A stretch of DNA of 5,320 nt. It comes from an uncultured Bacteroidales bacterium. GTDB lineage: Bacteria; Bacteroidota; Bacteroidia; Bacteroidales; Paludibacteraceae. Position numbers and translations under genes: made by a program. Under the pieces are notes generated by a model that saw nothing but the letters and a program-made list of their open reading frames with translations, did not search any database and had not been told where the DNA came from. Each line of letters opens with the position of its first letter. Position 1 is the stretch's first letter. Location of the stretch: assembly GCA_903912795.1 (NCBI GenBank), contig CAIWIS010000830.1, forward strand, positions 1 through 5,320. Reading direction: 5' to 3'. This document shows, piece after piece, positions 1 to 5,320 of the stretch.

Positions 1-2
1 TA

Positions 3-1529
3 ATTAGTTTTGATCAAGGCGATTTTGTACAACTCAAAGTGGGTATTTCGCCCGTAAGTGCCAACAATGCCCTTGCCAACATTACTGCCGAAATACCAGG
101 TTGGGACTTCAATGCAATAGCAAAACTAGCCAATTCAAAATGGAACAAAGAGCTTGCTCGTGTTGAAATTGAAACCAAAAACGAATCGGATAAACGTATA
201 TTTTACACGGCACTTTTTCATGCCTTAATTCACCCGTCGCTTTTCAACGATAATAATGGTGATTATCAAGGTGCTGACAATAAGGTTTATACCAAACCTG
301 GTTTTCAAAATTATTCTGTTTTTTCAACTTGGGATACCTACAGAGCTGCACACAGTCTGTTTACGATTTTTGCTCCCGATAGAGTTAATGATTTTGTAAA
401 TAGCATGTTGGCTATCAACGATCAGCAAGGTTTTATGCCAATTTGGCATCTGAATGGTTACGAAACTGAATGTATGACTGGAATTTCGAGTTTACAAGTT
501 GTAGCTGAAGCCTATATGAAAGGATATAGAGGTTATAATGCAGAACGCGCTTATCAAGCACTCCGAAAAACAGCTATGTCTGATTTGCGTGGGCTTAACT
601 ATTTGAGAGATTGTAAGATAATTCCATCAGATGCAAAAATTTTAAAAGCAATTCCTTCGGATGCGTCATCAATTCGGACAGTGGCTCAGGCTATGGAAAT
701 GTCTATTTCGGATGGTAGTATTGCTTTAATGGCAAAGGCCTTGGGTAAAAAAGAAGACTTCAATTATTTCAGCAAGCGTGCCAAAAATTACCAACTATTT
801 TACGATAAATCAGTTGGATTTTTTAGAGGTATAAAAGCCGATGGTACTAGAAGTGAACTTTTTGATCCATTCAAATCGACAAAACCATGGGCTGCCGATT
901 ATGCCGAAGGTAATGCCTGGCAGTATTTGTGGTTAGCTCCACAAGATGCCTCCGGATTAGTAAATTTTTTGGGTGGAAAAGATGTTTTCAATGCCCGACT
1001 TGACAGCTTCTTTAAGTTAGATGCGCCCGAAGATACCGAAGTGCTTTCGGACATTACCGGACTTATTGGTCAGTATGCGCATGGCAACGAGCCAAGTCAT
1101 CACATAGCTTATTTGTATTCCTACTCAGGTCAGCAATGGAAAACGGCCGAAAAAGTCCGTTACATTTTGAAAGAGTTTTATCACGATGATCCTGACGGAG
1201 TTATCGGAAACGAAGATTGCGGACAGATGTCATCTTGGTATATTTTTTCAGCACTCGGTTTTTATCCCGTTTTTCCAGCTTCTGGCGATTATATTTTTGG
1301 CAGCCCATTGTTCGATAAAGCTTCTATTAATTTGCCCGAAGGAAAAAAGTTTACCGTTGAAGCAGTAAATAACAGCCCTGAAAATATTTATATTCAGAAA
1401 GTGGAGCGAAACGGAAAACCTTATTCAAAATTACACATTTCGCATGCTGACTTGATGTGTGGAGGTACTCTGAAATTCTATATGGGTCCAAATCCAAATA
1501 AAGCATTTGGAGCAAAAAGTGGAAAGTAG
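3..1529 (+). CDS. GH92 exo-alpha-mannosidase, C-terminal part (5' end outside window)
   Basis: This is the C-terminal 508 residues of a glycoside hydrolase family 92 enzyme. The family consists of calcium-dependent, inverting exo-alpha-mannosidases that trim terminal mannose from N-glycans and mannans, usually in the periplasm or on the surface of Bacteroidota. The frame is open from base 3 with no stop before the left edge, so the GTG at 39 is not the true start. Family members are usually about 740-780 residues, so roughly 230-270 N-terminal residues and any signal peptide are missing. Visible family blocks are GYETECMTG (456-482), EGNAWQY (906-926), HGNEPSHH (1080-1103) and GNEDCGQMSSWY (1206-1241), followed by the typical C-terminal beta-sandwich. 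By recall of the BT3990 structure, the Glu at 906-908 is the likely acid, the Asp at 1215-1217 a likely base, and the Glu at 1089-1091 a substrate or calcium contact; this mapping is approximate. No frameshift is seen. The linkage specificity (alpha-1,2, 1,3, 1,4 or 1,6) cannot be read from this part. The GH3 gene follows 42 bases downstream. Confidence 0.95.
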   Translation: MSFDQGDFVQLKVGISPVSANNALANITAEIPGWDFNAIAKLANSKWNKELARVEIETKNESDKRIFYTALFHALIHPSLFNDNNGDYQGADNKVYTKPGFQNYSVFSTWDTYRAAHSLFTIFAPDRVNDFVNSMLAINDQQGFMPIWHLNGYETECMTGISSLQVVAEAYMKGYRGYNAERAYQALRKTAMSDLRGLNYLRDCKIIPSDAKILKAIPSDASSIRTVAQAMEMSISDGSIALMAKALGKKEDFNYFSKRAKNYQLFYDKSVGFFRGIKADGTRSELFDPFKSTKPWAADYAEGNAWQYLWLAPQDASGLVNFLGGKDVFNARLDSFFKLDAPEDTEVLSDITGLIGQYAHGNEPSHHIAYLYSYSGQQWKTAEKVRYILKEFYHDDPDGVIGNEDCGQMSSWYIFSALGFYPVFPASGDYIFGSPLFDKASINLPEGKKFTVEAVNNSPENIYIQKVERNGKPYSKLHISHADLMCGGTLKFYMGPNPNKAFGAKSGK

Positions 1530-1571
1530 ACCAATGTCGACCATGCTTTAACAATTGTCAAAACTAAAAAA

Positions 1572-3737
1572 ATGAAGAAATCATTATTTATTTCAATATT
1601 TCTATTATTCGCTATAGTAAATTATGCACAGGAAACTACTAAATTACCGTATCAAAATACGGCATTAAGTCGCTCTGAGCGTGTAGAGGATTTACTCAAC
1701 CGCTTAACACCAGCCGAAAAAGTAGGGTTAATGATGAATCACTCAAAAGAAGTAGCACGACTGTCAATACCAGAATATAATTGGTGGAACGAAGCGCTAC
1801 ATGGTGTTGCCCGTGCAGGACTTGCTACGGTATTTCCACAAGCTATTGCCATGGCTGCCACATTTAATGATACCGATCAGTTGAAAACATTCAGTATAAT
1901 TTCGGACGAAGCCCGTGCTAAGTATCACAAAGCTGTGAAAGAAGGAAATCGAAAGATCTATTATGGCTTAACCTTTTGGACACCAAACATAAATATATTT
2001 CGTGACCCTCGCTGGGGACGTGGCATGGAAACCTATGGAGAAGATCCTTACCTGACTTCTTGTTTTGGAATTAATGCTGTAAAGGGATTGCAAGGCGACG
2101 ATGCTCAATTTTTTAAAACACATGCTTGTGCTAAACATTTTGCTGTTCATAGCGGACCAGAGTGGAACCGACACAGTTATAATGCACATGTTTCGGATAA
2201 AGATTTGTGGGAAACCTATTTGCCGGCTTTCGAAGCATTGGTTACTAAAGCCAATGTTCAGGAAGTAATGTGTGCTTATAATCGGTTGGATGACTCCCCT
2301 TGCTGTGGTAGTTCAAAACTTCTTATTGATATTTTACGAAACAAATGGAACTACAATGGTTTAGTGGTTTCGGACTGTGGAGCAATTGATGACTTTTACA
2401 AAACAGGTCGCCACAATACTCACAAAAGTGCATCTGAAGCATCAGCAACTGCGGTAGTTAGTGGTACCGACATTGAATGTGGAGGTAGTTATAAGGCACT
2501 GAATGACGCACTTACACAAGGAATTATTAAAGAAGCAGATTTAAATGTATCTGTTCGACGAATTTTAAAGTCACGCTTTGATTTGGGAATGTTTGATGCA
2601 GACAGCGATGTAAAATGGGCAAGCATTCCCTACAGTGTTGTAGATTGTCAGCAGCACAAAGATCAGGCTTTGAAAGTCGCCCGCGAAAGTATGACCTTGC
2701 TTAAAAACTTGAACAACACATTACCGTTGAGCAAAAATATCAAAACGATAGCTGTAATTGGGGCAAATGCCAATGATTCAGTTATGCTATGGGCAAATTA
2801 CAATGGATTTCCTTCATCAACAACCACCATTTTACAAGGCATTACATCTAAAATTCCGCAGGCAAATATTATTTATGATAGGGGATGTAATTTGGTCGGA
2901 AACGACAGTGTCGACTATAACTCGTTGAAAAACAAGATTAAAACCGCCGATGTAATTATTTACGTAGGAGGACTTTCGCCGCGTTTAGAAGGAGAGGAAA
3001 TGCGTGTAAATGCCGATGGATTTAGAGGTGGTGATCGCACAAAAATTGAGTTGCCAACCATACAAAGCAATATGCTTAAAGCATTAAAATCCACGGGAAA
3101 ACCCGTAGTTTTTGTACTTGCAACAGGCAGTGCCATAGCATTGGCAAACGACGAGCCAAATTACGATGCCCTTTTAAACGCCTGGTATGGTGGTCAATCG
3201 GCAGGTACAGCAGTGGCCGATGTGCTGTTTGGCGATTATAATCCTGCAGGTCGTTTGCCCATTACTTTTTATAAATCGACAGCGCAGTTGCCCGATTTTG
3301 AAAGTTACGATATGAAAAACCGCACCTATCGATTTTTCAAAGACCAAGCCTTATATCCATTTGGCTTTGGGTTGAGTTATACTACGTTTGCAACTAGCCA
3401 TATAAAACTCTCAAGTTCAAAAATTAAAGCAGGTAAAAACCTGAGACTTTCGCTAAATATTAAAAATACAGGAAAATTTAATGGCGACGAAGTAATACAA
3501 GTTTACATTCGGAATGTAAAAGATAAATCGCAACCCCTAAAATCGCTGGTAGCATTTAAACGTATTCATGTTAAGGCCAGAAAAACTCAAAAGTTAGTTT
3601 TTGATTTAACTACCGATGCATTTAAAACTTATATTGAACAAAAAGGCGAAATGGGAATAGTGAATGGCGATTATGAAATAATGATTGGTAACAGCTCTTT
3701 GGAAAAAGATTTGAAAATTTTCAAAGTTAGTATTTGA
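1572..3737 (+). CDS. Secreted GH3 beta-glycosidase (beta-glucosidase / beta-xylosidase type)
   Basis: This complete 721-residue glycoside hydrolase family 3 enzyme should release terminal beta-linked glucose or xylose from oligosaccharides by a retaining mechanism. Residues 1-19 form a signal peptide (MKK, a hydrophobic run, then probable cleavage at NYA|QE), so it is likely periplasmic. The N-terminal (beta/alpha)8 domain spans about 30-345. It contains WWNEALHGVAR (71-81), FRDPRWGRGMETYGEDPY (143-160), the substrate-binding KHF (188-190) with RH (200-201), and VVSDCGA (265-271), in which Asp268 is the expected nucleophile. The alpha/beta sandwich domain spans about 365-570. Its SPRLEGEEM block (469-477) holds the probable acid/base, one of Glu473, Glu475 or Glu476. 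A fibronectin-III-like domain ends the protein (about 638-712, from GDEVIQVYIRN). Length and domain order are normal for the family. The ATG at 1572 is preferred because it directly precedes the signal peptide; only A-rich sequence precedes it. The WWNEALHG and LEGEEM blocks resemble Bacteroidota proteins annotated as beta-xylosidases or beta-glucosidases, and the sequence alone does not separate these. Confidence 0.95.
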   Translation: MKKSLFISIFLLFAIVNYAQETTKLPYQNTALSRSERVEDLLNRLTPAEKVGLMMNHSKEVARLSIPEYNWWNEALHGVARAGLATVFPQAIAMAATFNDTDQLKTFSIISDEARAKYHKAVKEGNRKIYYGLTFWTPNINIFRDPRWGRGMETYGEDPYLTSCFGINAVKGLQGDDAQFFKTHACAKHFAVHSGPEWNRHSYNAHVSDKDLWETYLPAFEALVTKANVQEVMCAYNRLDDSPCCGSSKLLIDILRNKWNYNGLVVSDCGAIDDFYKTGRHNTHKSASEASATAVVSGTDIECGGSYKALNDALTQGIIKEADLNVSVRRILKSRFDLGMFDADSDVKWASIPYSVVDCQQHKDQALKVARESMTLLKNLNNTLPLSKNIKTIAVIGANANDSVMLWANYNGFPSSTTTILQGITSKIPQANIIYDRGCNLVGNDSVDYNSLKNKIKTADVIIYVGGLSPRLEGEEMRVNADGFRGGDRTKIELPTIQSNMLKALKSTGKPVVFVLATGSAIALANDEPNYDALLNAWYGGQSAGTAVADVLFGDYNPAGRLPITFYKSTAQLPDFESYDMKNRTYRFFKDQALYPFGFGLSYTTFATSHIKLSSSKIKAGKNLRLSLNIKNTGKFNGDEVIQVYIRNVKDKSQPLKSLVAFKRIHVKARKTQKLVFDLTTDAFKTYIEQKGEMGIVNGDYEIMIGNSSLEKDLKIFKVSI

Positions 3738-3748
3738 TTTTATTTATC

Positions 3749-3756
3749 TATATTTG
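3749..3756 (+). promoter_or_regulatory. Possible Bacteroidota -7 promoter element upstream of the small membrane protein gene
   Basis: TATATTTG matches the TAnnTTTG -7 consensus of the Bacteroidota primary sigma factor and sits 16 bases before the ATG at 3773, in the 35-base gap after the GH3 stop. A good -33 partner is missing. The nearest TTTG (3733-3736) is only 12 bases upstream, and at the expected distance of about 18-20 bases there is only a weak TTAG (3727-3730). In such AT-rich sequence the match could be chance. If real, it would give the last two genes some independent expression and a very short 5' leader. Confidence 0.3.
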
Positions 3757-3772
3757 AAAAAAAAATAATATT

Positions 3773-4219
3773 ATGGACGGATTATCAATTGCAATGCTCG
3801 CTTTTATCGTATTGGAATCATTGAATGTAATAATTTTGTATAAGTTTCCGAATACTACAAAAGGTAATGGTGTAGGCGTTTTTGATGCTTACGAAAAGTC
3901 GAAATGCGACCCTGAAGTACATGCATTTATCAAGTATCTTATCAATTGGATAGCGGGTACTAAGCTCATTTTCATTCTGTTATTGGTAGTAGTAATACTT
4001 ACCGGAAGTATTATTACCAAAATTTTCAGTTTGGTAGCGCTCATTTTTTCTATTTCTACTTTTTTCTGGAAATTATACCCAGTCATCAAAAAAATTGATG
4101 AAACGGGTCATATTTCGCCTAAAGGCTATTCCAAAACTTTGGGAACTATGATTGCATTTTTTCTTGGGTTTTTTATTACAGCACTTGTTGCTTACTTATA
4201 CAATTATTATAAATTTTAA
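3773..4219 (+). CDS. Small four-span membrane protein of unknown function
   Basis: I cannot assign this 148-residue protein to a named family. It has about four hydrophobic segments, at residues 4-23, 64-83, 84-104 and 123-144, so it is very probably an inner-membrane protein. The first segment lacks a signal-peptidase site and looks like an anchor. Between spans 1 and 2 lies a polar region with NGVGVFDAYEKSK (32-44) and DPEVHAFIKYLINWIAGTK (46-64), which looks like constrained, conserved sequence rather than filler. A second basic loop follows span 3 (KKIDETGHISPKGYSK, 106-121). The impression that similar uncharacterised proteins occur in other Bacteroidota is from memory and untested. The start is the ATG at 3773, 35 bases after the GH3 stop; the sequence before it is A-rich with no Shine-Dalgarno site. 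The stop lies 5 bases before the next start, so it is almost certainly co-transcribed with the esterase gene. No catalytic or transporter signature is recognisable; a role in membrane organisation or transport would be a guess. Confidence 0.85.
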   Translation: MDGLSIAMLAFIVLESLNVIILYKFPNTTKGNGVGVFDAYEKSKCDPEVHAFIKYLINWIAGTKLIFILLLVVVILTGSIITKIFSLVALIFSISTFFWKLYPVIKKIDETGHISPKGYSKTLGTMIAFFLGFFITALVAYLYNYYKF

Positions 4220-4224
4220 CTCGC

Positions 4225-5320
4225 ATGTTCCTTAAATTGAAATCACAGAAATTATCGTTTCTTGTTTTGGTATTTGCTTGTAATCTAGTTTTGCAAGCCA
4301 AAGTGAAATTGCCAAGTATTTTGGCGAATAATATGGTATTGCAACAGCAATCGGAAGTAAAACTCTGGGGTTGGGCCACTGAAAATTCTAAAATTAAAAT
4401 ATCTTGCTCGTGGAATAAAAAGAGCTATACAACCACTGCCGACGACAAAGGTAATTGGTTGCTCAAAGTAAATACACCTGCAGCTGGTGGGCCTTACAAT
4501 ATTAGCATCAGCGATGGAGAAAAAGTTGTTTTAGATGATATTTTAATTGGCGAAGTTTGGTTTTGTTCAGGTCAATCCAATATGGAAATGCCTATGCAAG
4601 GTTTTGACCGTCAGCCACTCAAGGGTGCAAATGATCTGATTGCAAGAGCGAATGTAAATGTTCCTATACGTGTTTTTAATATTGATTTTGAAAACGGAAA
4701 ACGAATTCGTCAACAAAGCAAACAGGTGCAGACCGACGTAAAAGGAGCATGGTTGCTGAATAGCCCGGAAAATGTGTCAATTACAAGTGCTGCAGCTTAT
4801 TATTTTGCAAAATATACGCAAGAAGTTCTCAATGTGCCGGTTGGAATTATTATTTCATCATTAGGTGGATCGACTGTGGAAGCATGGATGAGTCGCGAAA
4901 CTTTAGAACCCTTTAAAGAAATTAATCTATCGATTTTAGATAATAATACTGAAATCAAAAACCCGCAAAATACACCCTGCGTGCTGTACAATGCCAAGAT
5001 TGCACCACTTTTAAATTATAAGATCAAGGGAATGCTTTGGTATCAGGGCGAAAGTAATCGGATGAATGCTGATTTATACAGCAAACTTATGCCCGCTTTT
5101 GTGAAAGATCTTCGTTCTAAATGGGATTCGGGTGATTTTCCGTTTTATTATGTACAAATTGCTCCTTATAAATACGAAGGTGTTGATAGCACTTCGGGAG
5201 TTCGAATTCGTGAAATTCAGACTCAAAATATGACTGATATACCCAATTCGGGCATGGTTTCTACGCTTGACATTGGTAGTGTTAATTTTATTCATCCAGT
5301 TGATAAAGAAACAGTTGGAA
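4225..5320 (+). CDS. SASA-family carbohydrate O-acetylesterase (sialate O-acetylesterase-like), 3' end outside window
   Basis: These 365 residues plus one base belong to a secreted SGNH-type esterase of the SASA family (sialate O-acetylesterase/acetylxylan-esterase-like), whose members remove O-acetyl groups from sugars. Residues 1-25 form a signal peptide (basic MFLKLKSQK, a hydrophobic core, probable cleavage at LQA|KV). Cys19 follows VFA, a poor lipobox, so a lipoprotein is less likely. An N-terminal beta-sandwich-like region (about 28-105, with NNMVLQQ and KGNWLLKV) precedes the catalytic domain. That domain begins at GEVWFCSGQSNMEMPM, where Ser118 of GQSNM is the expected nucleophile. 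GGSTVEAWMS and WYQGESN (272-278) follow, and IHPVDKETVG near the right edge carries the expected catalytic His357. The full family length is usually about 450-650 residues, so the rest lies beyond the window. The ATG at 4225 is the only reasonable start: an in-frame TAA lies at 4210-4212 and the signal peptide begins at this Met. The acceptor sugar (sialic acid, xylose, mannose or other) cannot be told from sequence. Confidence 0.93.
   Translation, partial: MFLKLKSQKLSFLVLVFACNLVLQAKVKLPSILANNMVLQQQSEVKLWGWATENSKIKISCSWNKKSYTTTADDKGNWLLKVNTPAAGGPYNISISDGEKVVLDDILIGEVWFCSGQSNMEMPMQGFDRQPLKGANDLIARANVNVPIRVFNIDFENGKRIRQQSKQVQTDVKGAWLLNSPENVSITSAAAYYFAKYTQEVLNVPVGIIISSLGGSTVEAWMSRETLEPFKEINLSILDNNTEIKNPQNTPCVLYNAKIAPLLNYKIKGMLWYQGESNRMNADLYSKLMPAFVKDLRSKWDSGDFPFYYVQIAPYKYEGVDSTSGVRIREIQTQNMTDIPNSGMVSTLDIGSVNFIHPVDKETVG

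Noticed and set aside
39..41. GTG as the start of the GH92 gene
   Set aside because: The frame is open back to base 3 and the residues before it continue naturally into the GH92 fold, so the protein begins upstream of the window.
1186..1368. 60-residue + strand reading frame inside the GH92 gene
   Set aside because: It lies in another frame, entirely within the most conserved GH92 motif region, and has no features of its own.
1351..1554. Antisense reading frame over the end of the GH92 gene
   Set aside because: It is a shadow of the well-supported coding strand with no recognisable protein features.
1530..1571. Terminator or promoter between the GH92 and GH3 genes
   Set aside because: The gap has no GC-rich hairpin with a T tract and no TAnnTTTG element. 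The 8-base palindrome ACAATTGT (1551-1558) is too short to mean anything in AT-rich DNA.
1968..2189. Antisense reading frame inside the GH3 gene
   Set aside because: It overlaps conserved GH3 catalytic-domain sequence and encodes nothing recognisable.
4268..4281. Lipoprotein signal in the esterase (Cys19)
   Set aside because: The residues before the Cys are VFA, and Phe at -2 is atypical for a lipobox; a signal peptidase I site at LQA fits better.
3889..4379. Two antisense reading frames across the membrane protein gene and the start of the esterase gene
   Set aside because: They overlap coherent + strand proteins, are short and show no domain, signal peptide or conserved motif.
4800..5295. 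Two antisense reading frames inside the esterase gene
   Set aside because: They lie opposite SASA catalytic motifs, including WYQGESN, so they are shadows.

Overview
The window looks like part of a carbohydrate-degradation (CAZyme) cluster from a member of the Bacteroidota, probably Bacteroidales. The evidence is an AT-rich sequence with A/T-rich gene starts lacking clear Shine-Dalgarno sites, a TAnnTTTG-type promoter-like element, and a GH92, GH3 and SASA-esterase gene set typical of that phylum. The genus cannot be fixed from this sequence.

Layout: four genes lie on the + strand with very short gaps and nothing convincing on the - strand. (1) Positions 3-1529 hold the C-terminal two thirds of a GH92 exo-alpha-mannosidase; its reading frame is open at the left edge. 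(2) After a 42-base gap, 1572-3737 holds a complete secreted GH3 beta-glycosidase (beta-glucosidase/beta-xylosidase type) with a C-terminal fibronectin-III-like domain. (3) After 35 bases, 3773-4219 holds a small protein of unknown function with about four membrane spans. (4) After 5 bases, 4225 to the right edge holds the N-terminal 365 residues of a secreted SASA-family (sialate O-acetylesterase/acetylxylan-esterase-like) carbohydrate esterase, cut by the window end. No intergenic stretch exceeds 42 bases, and no RNA gene, CRISPR array, transposon or rho-independent terminator is visible.

Working model (inference): the genes form one operon-like unit. The enzymes with visible signal peptides act in the periplasm or beyond. 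The esterase would remove O-acetyl groups, the GH92 enzyme terminal alpha-mannose and the GH3 enzyme a terminal beta-linked glucose or xylose from a mixed, acetylated glycan. No SusC/SusD pair or regulator lies in the window, so the true target glycan cannot be named. The small membrane protein is the least explained component.
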